From NCBI RefSeq assembly GCF_014643915.1, contig NZ_BMKE01000004.1:51765-115764 (forward strand): a DNA stretch of 64,000 nucleotides. The letters run 5' to 3'. This document shows, piece after piece, positions 29,586 through 42,243 of this stretch. Each line of letters opens with the position of its first letter. Position 1 is the stretch's first letter. A model generated the notes under the pieces. That model ran no database searches. It was not told the origin of the DNA and saw only the letters and a program-made list of their open reading frames with translations. The DNA is from Oceanisphaera marina (GTDB taxonomy: Bacteria; Pseudomonadota; Gammaproteobacteria; Enterobacterales; Aeromonadaceae). Position numbers and translations under genes: made by a program.

Positions 29586-30922
29586 TTCCCCTGACTCTTG
29601 AGCGACTGGCCCAGGCGTCCGGTGGCGAACTGCGAGGTTGTGATGCCAGCATCATGGCCGTGACCACCGATAGCCGCCAGCTCCTGGCGGACGGCGGCCT
29701 GTTTGTGGCGCTGAGCGGTGAGCGTTTCGACGGTCATGACTTTGCCGCCGCGGCCCAGCAGCAAGGGGCAACAGCCCTGCTGGTGGAACACTGGCTGGAT
29801 CTGGATTTGCCTCAAATCAAGGTCGCCGATACCCGATTGGCGTTGGGTGTGCTGGGCGGCCTGGTACGAGAAGCCTGCTCGGCCAGGGTGCTGGCCATTA
29901 CCGGCAGCTGTGGCAAGACCACGGTAAAGGAAATGGCGGCTGCCATTTTGCGACAAAAGGGCACTGTACTGGCCACCAAAGGCAACCTGAATAACGAAAT
30001 CGGTGTGCCACTCACCTTGTGTGAACTCACCGCGGCGACCGAATATGCCGTGGTTGAACTGGGTGCCAACCATGTGGGTGAAATCGCCTGGACCAGCTCG
30101 TTGACCCAACCTCATGTGGCGCTGATCAACAACGTTGAAGCATCCCATCTTGAAGGCTTCGGTTCTCTGGAAGGCGTGGCCCAGGCGAAAGGCGAAATCT
30201 ATGACGGCCTGGTGGATGGTGGTGTGGCCATCGCCAATGGTGACAGCCCCTTCTGTGCGCTCTGGAAGCAACAGCATGAGCTGGTGTATTTCGGTGAGCA
30301 TAAAGATTATCAGGCGCGGGATATTCAGCTGGACAAGTTCGGTTGCGCCCAGTTTCGGCTGCTCACGCCGCAAGGTGAGGTGGCGATACAGCTGCCAGTG
30401 CCGGGCAAGCACAATGTGTCCAATGCCCTGGCTGCAGCCGCCGGTACCGAGGCACTGGGTGCCAGTCTGGACGATATTGCCGCCGGCCTGAGTCAGTTTG
30501 AGTCGTCTGCCGGCCGGTTGCAGGTATGGACGCGACCCGGTCTGACGGTGCTGGATGATACATATAACGCCAGTGTGGCCTCGGTATTGGCCGGATTGAA
30601 CACCCTGGCCAGTCTGCCGGGCTTTCGCATCTTCGTGTTTGGCGACATGGCGGAGCTGGGTGAATACAGCAAGGCGATGCACATTCAGGTGGGTGAACAT
30701 GCCCGCAAGTTGGGCATCGACTGCGTGATGACGGTCGGTCAGGACAGCAAACATACTGCAACGGCGGCCCATGGCCGGCACTTTGCAGATAAACAACAAT
30801 TACAGCCGGCGCTGCTTGAGACGTTGGCCCAACACAATAAGGTCGTGGTTTTGATTAAGGGTGCACGCAGTGCTCGGATGGAAGATGTGGTCCGGGCGAT
30901 TCAGGAGGACGCACAATGCTAG
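29582..30922 (+). CDS. murF: UDP-MurNAc-tripeptide D-alanyl-D-alanine ligase MurF
   Basis: Adds D-Ala-D-Ala to complete the UDP-MurNAc-pentapeptide. It is 446 residues. ATP loop [12 protein letters not shown] near residue 105, then [14 protein letters not shown] and the ligase-family [16 protein letters not shown] overlap with murE and 7-base overlap with mraY. Confidence 0.97.
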   Translation: MIPLTLERLAQASGGELRGCDASIMAVTTDSRQLLADGGLFVALSGERFDGHDFAAAAQQQGATALLVEHWLDLDLPQIKVADTRLALGVLGGLVREACSARVLAITGSCGKTTVKEMAAAILRQKGTVLATKGNLNNEIGVPLTLCELTAATEYAVVELGANHVGEIAWTSSLTQPHVALINNVEASHLEGFGSLEGVAQAKGEIYDGLVDGGVAIANGDSPFCALWKQQHELVYFGEHKDYQARDIQLDKFGCAQFRLLTPQGEVAIQLPVPGKHNVSNALAAAAGTEALGASLDDIAAGLSQFESSAGRLQVWTRPGLTVLDDTYNASVASVLAGLNTLASLPGFRIFVFGDMAELGEYSKAMHIQVGEHARKLGIDCVMTVGQDSKHTATAAHGRHFADKQQLQPALLETLAQHNKVVVLIKGARSARMEDVVRAIQEDAQC

Positions 30923-31998
30923 TATGGCTGGCGGAGTGGCTGACCCCTTATTTCAGCTTTTTCAACGTATTTTCTTACCTCACCTTTCGGGCGGTCATCT
31001 CCATTCTGACCGGACTGTTTGTCTGCCTGTGGCTGGGGCCGCGGCTGATCCGTCGTTTGCAACTGCTGCAAATTGGCCAGGTAGTGCGAAATGACGGGCC
31101 CGAATCCCATCTTAGCAAGTCAGGCACGCCGACCATGGGCGGCCTGATGATCCTGATCTCCATTTTTGTGACTGTGTTGCTATGGGCGCGGTTGGATAAT
31201 CCATATGTCTGGATAGTGTTGTTTGTGCTCGGCGCCTTCGGTGCCATCGGTTTCGTGGATGACTATCGCAAGGTGGTGCGTAAAAATACCGATGGGCTGG
31301 TAGCGCGCTGGAAGTATTTCTGGCAGTCGGCTGCCGCACTGGCTGCGGCACTGTTTGCGTACTGGGTGGCTCAGGATCCCGCACAAACCCAATTGGTGGT
31401 GCCTTTCTTTAAAGATGTGATGCCGCAACTGGGGCTGTTTTTTATCATTCTCAGCTACTTCGTGATCGTCGGCTCCAGCAACGCAGTCAACCTGACCGAT
31501 GGCCTGGATGGGCTGGCCATTATGCCGGTGGTCATGGTGTCTGCCGGGTTTGCGTTGGTGGCCTGGGCCACCGGCAACGTCAACTTTGCCGCCTATCTGC
31601 ATATTCCCTATGTCGCCCATGCGGGTGAGCTGACGGTGTTCTGTACCGCCATGGTGGGCGCCGGTCTGGGCTTTTTATGGTTCAACACCTATCCGGCTCA
31701 GGTGTTCATGGGCGATGTGGGTTCGCTGGCATTGGGTGCAACACTGGGGGTGATTGCAGTCCTGGTGCGTCAGGAGTTTCTGCTGGTGATCATGGGCGGC
31801 ATCTTCGTGATTGAAACCCTGTCGGTGATCCTGCAGGTGGGCTCGTACAAATTACGAGGGCAGCGGATTTTTCGCATGGCACCCATTCATCATCATTACG
31901 AACTCAAAGGCTGGCCCGAGCCGAGAGTTATCGTCCGTTTCTGGATTATTACTCTGATGCTGGTGCTGATTGGCCTGGCTACCCTGAAGGTGAGATAA
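30916..31998 (+). CDS. mraY: Phospho-MurNAc-pentapeptide transferase MraY
   Basis: Ten-helix inner membrane enzyme that makes lipid I from UDP-MurNAc-pentapeptide and undecaprenyl phosphate. It is 360 residues, the standard length. Conserved aspartates are in GFVDDYRKV and [10 protein letters not shown]; the cytoplasmic HHH signature is [14 protein letters not shown]. murD follows after 3 bases. Confidence 0.98.
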   Translation: MLVWLAEWLTPYFSFFNVFSYLTFRAVISILTGLFVCLWLGPRLIRRLQLLQIGQVVRNDGPESHLSKSGTPTMGGLMILISIFVTVLLWARLDNPYVWIVLFVLGAFGAIGFVDDYRKVVRKNTDGLVARWKYFWQSAAALAAALFAYWVAQDPAQTQLVVPFFKDVMPQLGLFFIILSYFVIVGSSNAVNLTDGLDGLAIMPVVMVSAGFALVAWATGNVNFAAYLHIPYVAHAGELTVFCTAMVGAGLGFLWFNTYPAQVFMGDVGSLALGATLGVIAVLVRQEFLLVIMGGIFVIETLSVILQVGSYKLRGQRIFRMAPIHHHYELKGWPEPRVIVRFWIITLMLVLIGLATLKVR

Positions 31999-32001
31999 AG
32001 C

Positions 32002-33300
32002 ATGTTACCCGAGCGTATCCTGATTATTGGCTTAGGGCAGACCGGACTGTCTTGTCTGCATTATTGCCTGGCCCGGGGCATCACCCCTGTGGTTATGGAT
32101 ACCCGCACCTGTCCACCGGGTGCCGATCAGTTGCCCGAGCACATAGAGCGCCACTTTGGTGAGCTAAAGCTGGCTCCCATGCTGGCTGCCCAGTTGATTA
32201 TCGCCAGCCCCGGGCTGGCGCTGGCAACGCCTGCACTGCAGCAGGCACAGGCCGCCGGTGTCGAGATTGTCGGTGATATCGAGCTGTTCGTGCGCGAATG
32301 CCAGGCACCGATAGTGGCCATTACCGGCTCCAACGGCAAGAGTACCGTCACCACCCTGGTCGGCGAGATGGCCAGCGAAGCGGGTATCAAGGTGGGGGTG
32401 GGCGGTAATATCGGCACTCCTGCACTGGATTTGCTGTCTTCAGAGCTGGCACTGGCGGTGCTCGAGTTGTCCAGTTTTCAGCTGGAAACCACCCGCAGCC
32501 TGTCTGCCGCCGCGGCCACCGTGCTTAACATCAGTGAAGATCATCTGGATCGCTATGACTCCCTTGCGCATTATCGCGATACCAAACTGGAGATTTATCA
32601 CCGGGCCGGCCTGGCGGTGTATAACCGGGAAGACGATCAGACGCGTCCGCCCAGATCTGATGCTACAGTCAGCTTTGGTCTCGATCACACGGATTATGGC
32701 CGCGTTCAGCATCAGGGGGAGCTGTGGCTGAGTCGCTTCGGTGAGCCCGTGCTGCCGGTATCGGCCTTGAAAATACTGGGTACTCACAATCAACTGAATG
32801 CCCTGGCGGCCATGGCCTTGGCCGATTGGGTCAAGATCCCTCAGGCGGCACAGCTGGCGGTATTGCGTCGTTTTTCGGGGCTGGCCCATCGTTGCCAGTT
32901 GGTGGCCGAAAAACAGGGTGTGCTCTGGGTTAACGACACCAAGGCCACCAATGTGGGGGCCACACTGGCCGCCATTGCCGGCATGAGTGAAGTCGTGAGC
33001 GGCCGCTTGTGGCTGATTGCCGGTGGCCAGGGTAAAGAGCAGGACTTTTCTCCCCTGATCCCGCTGTTGCAGGGCCCGGTTGCCGGCATGGTGTGTTTTG
33101 GCCAGGATCGGCATCAGTTGCTGGCATTGGCGGATAACACCCATGAGGTGAGCAATCTGGATGAGGCCGTGGCCTGGTGTGCCAGTCAGGCACAAGCCGG
33201 AGACTGTGTGCTGCTGGCTCCGGCCTGCGCCAGCTTTGATATGTATGCCAGGTATCAACAGCGGGGCGAGCACTTCATTACTCTGGTGGAGGCATTATGA
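32002..33300 (+). CDS. murD: UDP-MurNAc-L-alanine:D-glutamate ligase MurD
   Basis: Adds D-glutamate to UDP-MurNAc-L-Ala. It is 432 residues. Glycine-rich N-terminus [19 protein letters not shown] loop [13 protein letters not shown] near residue 113, and [14 protein letters not shown] in the third domain. Its stop overlaps ftsW as ATGA. Confidence 0.97.
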   Translation: MLPERILIIGLGQTGLSCLHYCLARGITPVVMDTRTCPPGADQLPEHIERHFGELKLAPMLAAQLIIASPGLALATPALQQAQAAGVEIVGDIELFVRECQAPIVAITGSNGKSTVTTLVGEMASEAGIKVGVGGNIGTPALDLLSSELALAVLELSSFQLETTRSLSAAAATVLNISEDHLDRYDSLAHYRDTKLEIYHRAGLAVYNREDDQTRPPRSDATVSFGLDHTDYGRVQHQGELWLSRFGEPVLPVSALKILGTHNQLNALAAMALADWVKIPQAAQLAVLRRFSGLAHRCQLVAEKQGVLWVNDTKATNVGATLAAIAGMSEVVSGRLWLIAGGQGKEQDFSPLIPLLQGPVAGMVCFGQDRHQLLALADNTHEVSNLDEAVAWCASQAQAGDCVLLAPACASFDMYARYQQRGEHFITLVEAL

Positions 33301-34469
33301 AGTGGCCAACCTTTGGTAGCGGCTGGCTGCTACGGCCCTCGCAAGGGCTGATTTACGATCGGCAGCTGGTCATTTTATCGCTGGCACTGATGGCCATCGG
33401 TCTGGTGATGGTGTCGTCGGCGTCGATAGCCGAAGGCATCAATATCGACAACGATCCCTTCTATTTCGTGAAACGTCACGGCATCTTCCTGCTTATTTGT
33501 CTGGGGCTCAGCACCCTGGTGTTGCAGGTACCCATGGAGCGCTGGCAGAAGTTTAATACGACATTTTTGATCATCGCGATACTGATGCTGGTCCTGGTGC
33601 TGTTCGTTGGCCGTGAAATCAACGGTAGCCAGCGCTGGTTGCCGCTGGGCCTGCTGAACGTACAGCCGGCAGAAGTCGCCAAACTGGCGCTGTTCACCTT
33701 TCTGGCCGGCTACCTGGTTCGGCGTCAGGATGAAGTACGCGGCCAGTGGAAAGGCTTTCTCAAGCCGTTGGCGGTGATGGGGTTGATGTCGGTGCTATTG
33801 CTGAAGCAGCCGGATCTGGGCTCGGTGGTGGTGCTGTTTGTGACCACTATCGGCATGCTGTTTCTGGCCGGCGCCCGACTCAGCCAGTTTATCAGCCTCA
33901 TTATTCTGGGCGTGAGCCTGGTGGGTTTTTTGATTATTACTTCGCCTTACCGGATGCGTCGAGTGACTTCTTTTCTTAATCCCTGGGAAGACCCGTTTGG
34001 CAGTGGTTATCAGTTAACCCAATCTCTGATGGCCTTTGGCCGGGGTGGCTGGTTTGGTGAGGGCTTGGGCAATTCGATTCAGAAACTGGAGTACTTGCCC
34101 GAAGCCCATACCGACTTCGTATTCGCCATTCTCGGTGAAGAGCTGGGCTTTACCGGGGTTTTGCTGGTGTTATTGTTGCAGGCCTGGCTGGCCTTCAAGG
34201 CGTTGCACATCGGGCAAAAGGTACTGCTGGGTGGCCGTCAATACGAGGGATATCTGGCGATGGGCATCGGCATCTGGTTCAGCTTTCAGACCGTGGTGAA
34301 CGTAGGCGCCACCTCCGGCATGTTACCGACTAAAGGCCTGACTCTGCCGCTGGTCAGTTACGGCGGCTCTAGTCTGCTGGTGATCAGTACTGCGGTGGCT
34401 ATTTTACTGCGCATCGATTTTGAATGGCGTCGCGACCATATGCAGGCCAGACAGCGGGAGGCGATATGA
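33297..34469 (+). CDS. ftsW: Septal peptidoglycan glycosyltransferase FtsW
   Basis: SEDS-family polymerase of the divisome, partner of FtsI. It is 390 residues with about ten membrane helices. SEDS signatures: [50 protein letters not shown] and [17 protein letters not shown]. The first 25 residues are cytoplasmic. It overlaps murG by 4 bases. Confidence 0.97.
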   Translation: MKWPTFGSGWLLRPSQGLIYDRQLVILSLALMAIGLVMVSSASIAEGINIDNDPFYFVKRHGIFLLICLGLSTLVLQVPMERWQKFNTTFLIIAILMLVLVLFVGREINGSQRWLPLGLLNVQPAEVAKLALFTFLAGYLVRRQDEVRGQWKGFLKPLAVMGLMSVLLLKQPDLGSVVVLFVTTIGMLFLAGARLSQFISLIILGVSLVGFLIITSPYRMRRVTSFLNPWEDPFGSGYQLTQSLMAFGRGGWFGEGLGNSIQKLEYLPEAHTDFVFAILGEELGFTGVLLVLLLQAWLAFKALHIGQKVLLGGRQYEGYLAMGIGIWFSFQTVVNVGATSGMLPTKGLTLPLVSYGGSSLLVISTAVAILLRIDFEWRRDHMQARQREAI

Positions 34470-35575
34470 TGCAAGCCCAGACCAACATTCTGGCCCAAGA
34501 CAAATTACAAGCCAAAACCCTGTTGGTGATGGCGGGGGGGACAGGTGGCCATGTGTTTCCCGGGCTGGCGGTGGCCGACCGGCTGCGTGCCGAAGGCTGG
34601 GATATTCACTGGTTGGGGACTGCCGAGCGTATGGAGGCACAATTGGTGCCCAAGCATGGTTATCCCTTGCACACCATCGCCATTGCCGGGGTGCGTGGTA
34701 ATGGGCTGAAGCGCAAGTTGCTGGCACCGCTGCAAATAGTGAAGGCCATTTTTCAGGCTCGCCGGGTGCTCAAACAGGTGCAACCCCAGGTGGTGCTGGG
34801 TATGGGCGGTTTTGCCGCCGGCCCTGGCGGGGTGGCCGCCTGGCTGGCGGGAATTCCGCTGGTGCTGCACGAGCAAAACGCGGCGGCAGGCATGACCAAC
34901 AAGTTGCTGGCGCGGCTTGCCAGACGGGTGCTGATGGCCTTTCCCGGCGCTTTTCCATCTGCGGCCAACACCGAGGTGGTGGGGAATCCGGTGCGTCCCG
35001 AAGTGCTGGCGCTGCCAGCCCCGGCCGAGCGTATTGGCATAGACCCTCAGCCGTTGCGGTTACTGGTGGTGGGCGGCAGCCTGGGCGCCCGAATATTAAA
35101 CGACTTGCTGCCCGAGGCGGTGTCATTGGCGGGCAATATCCAGGTGCGCCATCAAACCGGCAAGGGCAATGCCGAGGCTGTGCAGTCGGCTTATCAGCAA
35201 CTGGGCATACAGGCCGAGGTCAGTGATTTTATTGATGATATGGCCGCCGCCTATGGTGCGGCAGATCTGGTGGTGTGCCGGGCCGGTGCCTTGACGGTAT
35301 CCGAAGTGGCTGCGGCCGGAGTGGGCGCGTTGTTTGTACCGCTGCCCCACGCGGTAGATGACCATCAAACCAAGAATGCTCGCTCTTTGTCCGACCGGGG
35401 CGCGGCGCTGTTGATGCCGCAGTCTACGCTCAGCGCCAAAACACTGGCCGAGCAACTACAACATCTTAGCGAGAATCGGGCGCAACTGCTGGCGATGGCC
35501 GAGCAGGCGCGAACCCTGGCGATTACCGATGCTGCACAGCGCGTGGCCGAGAGCCTGCGCGCGGTGGCGAAATAA
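34466..35575 (+). CDS. murG: UDP-GlcNAc:lipid I transferase MurG
   Basis: Peripheral GT-B glycosyltransferase that converts lipid I to lipid II. It is 369 residues from ATG 34466; a second ATG follows at 34469. GGGAGG at 34456 is the ribosome binding site. Motifs: [38 protein letters not shown], and [15 protein letters not shown]. The frame extends upstream to 34424 within ftsW but is not needed. Confidence 0.97.
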   Translation: MMQAQTNILAQDKLQAKTLLVMAGGTGGHVFPGLAVADRLRAEGWDIHWLGTAERMEAQLVPKHGYPLHTIAIAGVRGNGLKRKLLAPLQIVKAIFQARRVLKQVQPQVVLGMGGFAAGPGGVAAWLAGIPLVLHEQNAAAGMTNKLLARLARRVLMAFPGAFPSAANTEVVGNPVRPEVLALPAPAERIGIDPQPLRLLVVGGSLGARILNDLLPEAVSLAGNIQVRHQTGKGNAEAVQSAYQQLGIQAEVSDFIDDMAAAYGAADLVVCRAGALTVSEVAAAGVGALFVPLPHAVDDHQTKNARSLSDRGAALLMPQSTLSAKTLAEQLQHLSENRAQLLAMAEQARTLAITDAAQRVAESLRAVAK

Positions 35576-35589
35576 ATGAGAGAAATGGC

Positions 35590-37050
35590 ATGACCAAGGT
35601 TGAACTGGCAAAACTCAGAAACACGGTACCCGAGATGAGACGGGTTCGCCGCATTCACTTTATCGGCATCGGTGGCGCCGGTATGGGCGGTATTGCCGAA
35701 GTATTGGCCAACGAAGGTTATGTTATTTCGGGTTCCGACATTGCTTACAGCCCAGTAACGGATCGGCTGGCGGCAATGGGCGCCACTATTTATCTGGGGC
35801 ATGCCCCAGAGCAGGTAACCGACGTCAGCGTGGTGGTGGTGTCCACCGCCATCAAGGCCGACAACCCCGAACTGGTTGCCGCTCGTGAGCTGCGCATTCC
35901 GGTGGTGCGCCGCGCCGAAATGCTGGCAGAGCTGATGCGTTTTCGCCACGGTGTTGCGGTGGCCGGCACTCACGGTAAAACCACCACCACCAGCCTGATT
36001 GCCAGTATTTACGGTGAAGCGGGCCGTGATCCTACCTTTGTGATTGGTGGGCTGCTCAACAGTGCCGGCTGTAATGCACGCCTGGGGAGCAGCCGCTATC
36101 TGATTGCCGAGGCGGACGAGAGTGATGCATCCTTCCTGCATCTGCAGCCTATGGTCTCGATTGTTACCAATATTGAAGCGGATCACATGGATACCTACGG
36201 CGGCGATTTCAGCAAGCTGGAAGGCACCTTCATCGATTTTCTGCACAACCTGCCGTTTTATGGCCTGGCCGTGCTGTGTCTCGACGATGAGGTAGTGCGT
36301 GAGCTGATGCCGCGAGTCAGCCGTCAGTGCGTGACCTATGGCTTTGTGGACGATGCGGATTATCGCATCGAAGACTTCAGTCAGCAGCGGGATCACTGCA
36401 GGTTCAATGTTTGTCGCCCCGATGGCAGCTGCCTGAGCGTGCAGCTTAATTTGCCCGGGCGACACAATGCCCAGAATGCCGCCGCCGCCATAGCCGTGGC
36501 CTGCGAAGATGGCGTGGCCGATGAAGCCATTCTGGCGGCGCTGATGAAGTTTGAAGGGGTCGGTCGGCGTTTTCAGCAATACGGTGAGTATGAGACGGGA
36601 CGCGGGCTGGCCAAGCTGGTGGATGACTATGGTCACCACCCCAGCGAAGTGCGCGCCACGCAAAATGCGGTACGGGCCGGCTGGCCAGAGCGACGCCTGA
36701 TCACCATCTATCAGCCTCATCGCTATAGTCGCACCCGGGATCTGTATGAAGATTTTGTCGATGTATTGTCGAAAACCGATGTGCTGATCCTGCTCGAGGT
36801 GTACAGTGCCGGCGAAACACCCATTCCCGGTGCCGACAGCCGCGCCCTGTGCCGCTCTATTCGCAGTCGCGGAAAAATGGAACCCATCTATGTGGCCACG
36901 CCAGACGAGGTGCCTCAGGTCTTGGCCGAGGTGCTGCAAGAGGGTGATCTGGTACTGACGCAAGGCGCCGGCAATGTGGGTGGACTGGCCCGTAAGCTGG
37001 GCGAATTACAACTATCGATTGCTGCCATGCAGCAGGGAGAGCAGGCATGA
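35590..37050 (+). CDS. murC: UDP-MurNAc:L-alanine ligase MurC
   Basis: Adds the first amino acid to UDP-MurNAc. It is 486 residues. N-terminal [20 protein letters not shown] loop [14 protein letters not shown] near residue 122, [12 protein letters not shown] and the C-terminal [17 protein letters not shown] overlap with ddlB. Confidence 0.98.
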   Translation: MTKVELAKLRNTVPEMRRVRRIHFIGIGGAGMGGIAEVLANEGYVISGSDIAYSPVTDRLAAMGATIYLGHAPEQVTDVSVVVVSTAIKADNPELVAARELRIPVVRRAEMLAELMRFRHGVAVAGTHGKTTTTSLIASIYGEAGRDPTFVIGGLLNSAGCNARLGSSRYLIAEADESDASFLHLQPMVSIVTNIEADHMDTYGGDFSKLEGTFIDFLHNLPFYGLAVLCLDDEVVRELMPRVSRQCVTYGFVDDADYRIEDFSQQRDHCRFNVCRPDGSCLSVQLNLPGRHNAQNAAAAIAVACEDGVADEAILAALMKFEGVGRRFQQYGEYETGRGLAKLVDDYGHHPSEVRATQNAVRAGWPERRLITIYQPHRYSRTRDLYEDFVDVLSKTDVLILLEVYSAGETPIPGADSRALCRSIRSRGKMEPIYVATPDEVPQVLAEVLQEGDLVLTQGAGNVGGLARKLGELQLSIAAMQQGEQA

Positions 37051-37964
37051 CACAGTTCGGCAAGGTAGCGGTATTGTTTGGGGGCCATTCGGCCGAGCGA
37101 GAAGTCTCGTTGCGTTCGGGTGCCGCGGTATTGGCGGGCTTGCAGCGCGCCGGAGTGAATGCCCACGGCATAGACACCCGGGATTATCCGCTGGCTCAGC
37201 TGAAAGAAGATGGCTTCGAGCGCGCCTTTATCGTGGTGCACGGCCGAGGTGGAGAAGACGGCACCCTGCAAGGTGCACTCGAGCACCTGGGACTGCCCTA
37301 TACCGGCTCTCGGGTCTTGGGCTCTGCGCTGGCCATGGACAAGATCCGCACCAAGCAAGTGTGGAAGACTCTGGGCCTGCCCACCGCGGATTTTCGGGTG
37401 GTGCACAAGCATCAGTTCCAGGCCGACGATGCCGCAGTCTTGCTGGCCCAGTTTGACGGTCCCGTGTTCGTCAAGCCTGCCAACGAAGGCTCCAGCATCG
37501 GTATGACCAAGGCGACCGATGCCGCCACCTTGATTGCGGCGGTGGAAGAAGCATTCAAATTTGACGGTGAAGTGCTGATTGAGCGTTTTATCGACGGCGA
37601 TGAATACACGGTCAGCATCCTGGGCGAACAGGCACTGCCGGCCATTCGCCTGCGTACCACCCACGACTTTTATGATTACTCGGCCAAGTACCAGTCGGGC
37701 GATACCGAGTATCTGTGCCCTTGTGGTCTGAATGACGCCGATGAACAGGCGCTGGGCGCATTGAGTGTAGCGGCTTTTAAAGCGGTCGCGGCCAGCGGCT
37801 GGGGCCGGGTCGATCTGATGAAAGACAAACAGGGCCAGTGGTGGTTGCTGGAAGTGAATACGGTGCCAGGCATGACCGAAACCAGCCTGGTGCCCAAGGC
37901 GGCCAAGGTAGCCGGCTTGTCTTTCGACCAGCTGGTGGTTGGGGTACTGGAGCAGGCGTACTGA
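37047..37964 (+). CDS. ddlB: D-alanine:D-alanine ligase DdlB
   Basis: ATP-grasp enzyme making the D-Ala-D-Ala dipeptide used by MurF. It is 305 residues. [17 protein letters not shown] at the N-terminus, [24 protein letters not shown] in the substrate region, [11 protein letters not shown] in the ATP-grasp domain, and [17 protein letters not shown] near the end. ftsQ starts one base after the stop. Confidence 0.97.
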   Translation: MTQFGKVAVLFGGHSAEREVSLRSGAAVLAGLQRAGVNAHGIDTRDYPLAQLKEDGFERAFIVVHGRGGEDGTLQGALEHLGLPYTGSRVLGSALAMDKIRTKQVWKTLGLPTADFRVVHKHQFQADDAAVLLAQFDGPVFVKPANEGSSIGMTKATDAATLIAAVEEAFKFDGEVLIERFIDGDEYTVSILGEQALPAIRLRTTHDFYDYSAKYQSGDTEYLCPCGLNDADEQALGALSVAAFKAVAASGWGRVDLMKDKQGQWWLLEVNTVPGMTETSLVPKAAKVAGLSFDQLVVGVLEQAY

Positions 37965-37965
37965 T

Positions 37966-38733
37966 ATGACCTCTGCCGCAACCCGCACCCGGCTGGCCTT
38001 TATTGGCGGTCTGACTTTTTTTGTGGCTGTGCTGTCGGCACTGCTGTGGGGGCTGTGGCTACTGGTCGTATGGATGACGGCGGCAAACCAGGTGCCGGTG
38101 AATAACCTGATGATCCAGGGAGAACACCGCTACCTCAGCCGGGACGAAGTCAGGCAATCGGTGCTGGCGCTGCCGGAAGTGGGCAACTTTTTTGCCCTTG
38201 AGGTAGATCAGGTGCAACAGCGGCTGCAATCGCTGCCCTGGGTCTATCAGGCATCGGTGCGCAAGCAGTGGCCCGATACGGTGCGTGTTTATATCGTCGA
38301 GCAGCAGGTGGCGGCGCGCTGGAACCAGAATGCCATGCTGAACATCCATGGCGAGGTGTTTCGGGCCAGTCATCAGGGATTACAGCTGGTCTCTCTCTCC
38401 GGGCCTGATGAAGAGTCGGCGCGGGTATTGGAAGAATACCGGCATGTACAAACATTATTGAAGCCAGTGGGTTATGATATAGAGCGGGTTCACTTGACTC
38501 CTCGTCGCTCCTGGGAACTAACATTAACAAGTGGAATCAAGCTGTTATTGGGCCGAGAAGACATAGAGGCACGGTTACAGCGTTTTATTGATGTCTATCC
38601 GGGCATCGAGCAACGTGAACGGGTAGCTTATCTCGATTTGCGTTACGATACCGGGCTGGCAGTGGGATGGAAGCAGGACGAAGAGACGGATAATGACCAA
38701 AAGCGCGGAAAGAAATCTGATCGTCGGGCTTGA
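37966..38733 (+). CDS. ftsQ: Cell division protein FtsQ
   Basis: Bitopic divisome protein that recruits FtsBL. It is 255 residues: one membrane helix (FIGGLTFFVAVLSALLWGLWLLVVWM), a POTRA domain (about residues 42-112, NLMIQGEHRYLSRDEVRQSV) and a beta domain. ATG 37966 is chosen one base after the ddlB stop with GGAGCAGG upstream; the frame also opens at 37939 inside ddlB. The last 41 bases overlap ftsA, encoding a charged tail ([12 protein letters not shown]). Confidence 0.95.
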   Translation: MTSAATRTRLAFIGGLTFFVAVLSALLWGLWLLVVWMTAANQVPVNNLMIQGEHRYLSRDEVRQSVLALPEVGNFFALEVDQVQQRLQSLPWVYQASVRKQWPDTVRVYIVEQQVAARWNQNAMLNIHGEVFRASHQGLQLVSLSGPDEESARVLEEYRHVQTLLKPVGYDIERVHLTPRRSWELTLTSGIKLLLGREDIEARLQRFIDVYPGIEQRERVAYLDLRYDTGLAVGWKQDEETDNDQKRGKKSDRRA

Positions 38734-39949
38734 TATCGGCACGGCTAAGGTAACTGCCCTGGTAGGGGAAGTGTTACCGGATGGCGATTTAAACGTTATC
38801 GGCCTTGGCAGCCATTCCTCAAAGGGAATGGACAAGGGCGGCGTAAACGATCTTGAGTCGGTGGTTAAATCACTGAAACGAGCGGTAGATGAAGCGGAAA
38901 TGATGGCAGACTGCCAGATTACCTCCGTTTATCTTGGCCTGTCGGGTAAGCATATAGAATGCCGTAACGAAACCGGCATGGTGCCGATCTCCGACGAAGA
39001 GGTCACCCAGGAAGACGTAGATAACGTCATTCATACCGCCAAGTCGGTACGGTTGTCCGATGAACACCGGGTATTGCATGTGCTGCCTCAGGAGTATTCC
39101 ATCGACTTTCAGGAGGGGATCAAAAACCCCATCGGTCTGTCGGGAGTGCGTATGCATGCCAAGGTACATTTGATTACCTGCCATAACGACATGGCACGCA
39201 ATATCGAAAAATGCGTCGAACGGTTGGGATTAAGGGTCGATCAGCTGATTTTCAGCGCCCTGGCGTCCAGTTATGCGGTACTTACCGACGACGAGAAAGA
39301 GCTGGGTGTCTGCGTGGTGGATATCGGCGGTGGCACCATGGACATGGCGGTATTCACCGGTGGCGCCTTGCGCCATACCAAGGTCATCCCCTATGCGGGC
39401 AGTACCGTGACCAGTGATATTGCCTATGCCTTTGGCACGCCGCCGCTGGATGCAGAAGCGATCAAGGTGCGCCACGGTGCGGCTTTCAGCAGGCTAGTTA
39501 GTAAAGAAGACACCATAGAGGTGCCGAGCGTCGGTGGACGTCCGGCACGCAGCCTGCAGCGACAGACGTTGGCCGAGGTAATAGAGCCGCGTTACAGCGA
39601 ATTGCTGGGCATGATCAATCAAGAGTTGAGCAAGATCCAGGGCGAGCTGAAAAAGGCCGGGGTCAAGCATCAGCTGGCGGCAGGTCTGGTGTTGACCGGT
39701 GGTGCGGCACAAATTGAAGGGCTGGTGGAATGTGCCGAACAGATCTTTCAGTGTCAGGTGCGTATCGGCCAGCCTGATGGCGTTAAAGGATTATCAGATT
39801 ACGTTGAGACACCCGTGTATTCTACCGCCGTCGGTTTGTTGCACTACGGCAAGGAACACCAGACCATGCCTCAACAGGACTATAACAACAAGACCAGTGT
39901 GACCGGATTCCTGAAACGAATCGGCAACTGGTTGCGTGGCGAATTTTAA
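38693..39949 (+). CDS. ftsA: Cell division protein FtsA
   Basis: Actin-like ATPase that tethers FtsZ to the membrane. It is 418 residues. Phosphate-binding loops [18 protein letters not shown] and [14 protein letters not shown]; the 1C domain lies between; the amphipathic membrane-targeting helix is the final [14 protein letters not shown]. The start overlaps ftsQ by 41 bases, longer than most overlaps in this cluster. Confidence 0.97.
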   Translation: MTKSAERNLIVGLDIGTAKVTALVGEVLPDGDLNVIGLGSHSSKGMDKGGVNDLESVVKSLKRAVDEAEMMADCQITSVYLGLSGKHIECRNETGMVPISDEEVTQEDVDNVIHTAKSVRLSDEHRVLHVLPQEYSIDFQEGIKNPIGLSGVRMHAKVHLITCHNDMARNIEKCVERLGLRVDQLIFSALASSYAVLTDDEKELGVCVVDIGGGTMDMAVFTGGALRHTKVIPYAGSTVTSDIAYAFGTPPLDAEAIKVRHGAAFSRLVSKEDTIEVPSVGGRPARSLQRQTLAEVIEPRYSELLGMINQELSKIQGELKKAGVKHQLAAGLVLTGGAAQIEGLVECAEQIFQCQVRIGQPDGVKGLSDYVETPVYSTAVGLLHYGKEHQTMPQQDYNNKTSVTGFLKRIGNWLRGEF

Positions 39950-39989
39950 TCTTGGCACCCATAACCAAGAGCAAAGCGGAGAGACTCTT

Positions 39990-41132
39990 ATGTTTGAACT
40001 GATGAATGATCACGAGCAGGAAGCCGTTATTAAAGTGGTCGGCGTGGGTGGCGGCGGCGGTAATGCCGTTGAGCACATGGTGCGCGAAAACCTGGAAGGA
40101 GTAGAGTTTTTAGCCATTAACACCGATGCCCAGGCACTGCGTAATTCGAGCGCTAGCAGCACCTTGCAGGTGGGCGGCGAAATTACCAAAGGGCTGGGCG
40201 CTGGCGCCAACCCGGAAGTGGGCCGCGATGCCGCACTGGAAGACCGCGACGCCATTCGCGATTTGCTGGACGGTGCCGACATGGTGTTCATCGCCGCCGG
40301 CATGGGCGGTGGCACAGGTACGGGTGCCGCTCCCGTGGTAGCCGAGATTGCCAAAGAGTTGGGTATTCTGACCGTGGCGGTAGTCACCAAGCCCTTTGCC
40401 TTTGAAGGCAAGAAGCGCATGAACTATGCCCAGCAGGGTATTAATGAACTGGCCAAGCACGTTGACTCTCTGATCACTATTCCCAACGACAAATTGCTGA
40501 AAGTCTTGGGTCGTGGCATTTCCTTGCTGGATGCCTTCCGCGCCGCCAACGACGTCTTGCTGGGTGCCGTGCAGGGGATTGCAGAGCTTATTACCCGTCC
40601 GGGCCTGATCAACGTCGACTTCGCCGACGTGCGCACCGTAATGCGTGAAATGGGCACTGCCATGATGGGCACAGGCACAGCTACCGGTGAAGACAGAGCC
40701 GAAGAAGCGGCAGAAAAAGCGATTTCCAGCCCGCTGCTGGAAGACGTGGATCTGGCAGGTGCGCGTGGCATTTTGGTCAACATTACCGCGGGTCTCGACA
40801 TGACGATAGAAGAGTTTGAAACCGTGGGTAATGCGGTTAAAGCCTTCGCGTCCGAAAACGCCACCGTGGTAGTCGGTACGGTACTGGATCCGGAAATCAG
40901 CGATGAACTGCGGGTGACCGTGGTGGCCACCGGTATTGGTGCCGAGCGCAAGCCTGACATCACACTGGTAAAATCAGGCACCAGCAACCGCGATGACAAC
41001 GGCATGCGCCAGGTTGAAACCCAGCGCGAAGAGCAGCCCGGCAAGATGGTGGTTAACGCCGATGCCACCCAGGCCAAGTCCGATATGGACTATCTGGATA
41101 TTCCGGCATTCTTGCGCAAGCAGGCGGACTAG
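39990..41132 (+). CDS. ftsZ: Cell division protein FtsZ
   Basis: Tubulin-like GTPase that builds the Z-ring. It is 380 residues. GTP signature [14 protein letters not shown] near residue 108, T7 loop [11 protein letters not shown], and the C-terminal conserved peptide [12 protein letters not shown] that binds FtsA and ZipA. ATG 39990 is preceded by GGAGAG; the frame extends 54 bases further upstream without conservation. Confidence 0.98.
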   Translation: MFELMNDHEQEAVIKVVGVGGGGGNAVEHMVRENLEGVEFLAINTDAQALRNSSASSTLQVGGEITKGLGAGANPEVGRDAALEDRDAIRDLLDGADMVFIAAGMGGGTGTGAAPVVAEIAKELGILTVAVVTKPFAFEGKKRMNYAQQGINELAKHVDSLITIPNDKLLKVLGRGISLLDAFRAANDVLLGAVQGIAELITRPGLINVDFADVRTVMREMGTAMMGTGTATGEDRAEEAAEKAISSPLLEDVDLAGARGILVNITAGLDMTIEEFETVGNAVKAFASENATVVVGTVLDPEISDELRVTVVATGIGAERKPDITLVKSGTSNRDDNGMRQVETQREEQPGKMVVNADATQAKSDMDYLDIPAFLRKQAD

Positions 41133-41146
41133 CCAGGGGCCGAAAT

Positions 41147-41174
41147 TTGCGGCGGCGGATTATTGTGCTAACAT
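41147..41174 (+). promoter_or_regulatory. Candidate lpxC promoter (extended -10)
   Basis: TTGCGG at 41147-41152 and TAACAT at 41169-41174 with 16 bases between; a TG one base before the -10 makes it an extended -10 type. It lies between ftsZ and lpxC, leaving a leader of about 70 bases. It would let lpxC be expressed apart from the dcw transcript. Confidence 0.45.
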
Positions 41175-41250
41175 ATCGGACCATTTGAATTCGGTTCGCA
41201 TCTTGCTCATGGTCAATGATATGGGCAGATAAGTTACTGGCGGATAACCT

Positions 41251-42174
41251 ATGATTAGACAACGAACGTTAAAGAATACCGTGCAGGCCACCGGAATAGG
41301 CCTGCACTCCGGCCATAAAGTACAAATGACCTTTGTACCCGCGCCGGCCAACACAGGTATCGTGTTTCGTCGTACCGATCTGGACCCGCAGGTCGATATT
41401 CGAGCCGATGCCGCCCTGGTAAAAGACACCATGCTGTGTACCGCTTTGGTCAACGAAGACGGGGTGCGTGTCTCTACCATAGAACACCTGTCTGCCGCTT
41501 TGGCGGGGCTGGGTATCGATAACCTGATTATTGAGGTGGACGCACCCGAAGTACCGGTCATGGACGGTAGCTCTCACCCCTTTATCTATCTGTTACAGTC
41601 TGGCGGCATCCGCGAGCTGAACGCACTGAAGCGCTTTATTCGTATCAAAAACACGGTGCGGGTAGAAGACGGCGACAAGTGGGCCGAGTTTCGGCCTTAT
41701 CGCGGCGGCTTCAAGATGGACCTGACCATCGACTTCAAGCACCCGGTGTTTGAAGGACAGAGTCAGCATCTGGTGCTGGATTTTTCAGGGGCGGCCTTTG
41801 TAAAAGAGCTGAGCCGGGCGCGCACCTTTGGTTTTATGCGCGATATCGAATATCTGCACTCGCAAAACCTGGCACTGGGCGGAAGCCTGGAAAACGCCGT
41901 GGTGCTGGATGACTACAAGGTGCTAAACGACGACGGCCTGCGTTATCCCAACGAGTTCGTCAAACACAAGATGCTGGATGCCATTGGCGACCTGTATATG
42001 TGTAACCACAGTATTCTGGGTGAATTTTGTGCCTATAAAACCGGGCATGCGCTTAACAACACGTTATTGCGCGCCATGCTGGCCAACACGGAAGCGTGGG
42101 AAATTGTCACCTTTGGCGAGCAGGATGCCGAATCGCCAATTCGTTACTACGATACTGCATTCCAACCCGCCTGA
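41251..42174 (+). CDS. lpxC: UDP-3-O-acyl-N-acetylglucosamine deacetylase LpxC
   Basis: Zinc amidase for the committed step of lipid A synthesis. It is 307 residues. Zinc-site histidine in [12 protein letters not shown] (near residue 78), the second site [12 protein letters not shown] (HKxxD), and the C-terminal [14 protein letters not shown]-like stretch [14 protein letters not shown]. The C-terminal degron used by FtsH in E. coli ends LAFxxxxxA; here the tail is [10 protein letters not shown], so regulated turnover is plausible but unproven. Confidence 0.97.
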   Translation: MIRQRTLKNTVQATGIGLHSGHKVQMTFVPAPANTGIVFRRTDLDPQVDIRADAALVKDTMLCTALVNEDGVRVSTIEHLSAALAGLGIDNLIIEVDAPEVPVMDGSSHPFIYLLQSGGIRELNALKRFIRIKNTVRVEDGDKWAEFRPYRGGFKMDLTIDFKHPVFEGQSQHLVLDFSGAAFVKELSRARTFGFMRDIEYLHSQNLALGGSLENAVVLDDYKVLNDDGLRYPNEFVKHKMLDAIGDLYMCNHSILGEFCAYKTGHALNNTLLRAMLANTEAWEIVTFGEQDAESPIRYYDTAFQPA

Positions 42175-42186
42175 TATAAGACCCAG

Positions 42187-42222
42187 ACACGCCAGCACTC
42201 TCTCCGCTGGCGTGTTTTCTTT
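42187..42222 (+). terminator. Rho-independent terminator after lpxC
   Basis: ACACGCCAGC / GCTGGCGTGT stem with a 9-base loop, then TTTCTTTT. It separates the dcw-lpxC unit from the following peptidase gene. Confidence 0.88.
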
Positions 42223-42243
42223 TACCTTCTGTAGCTTGATCTC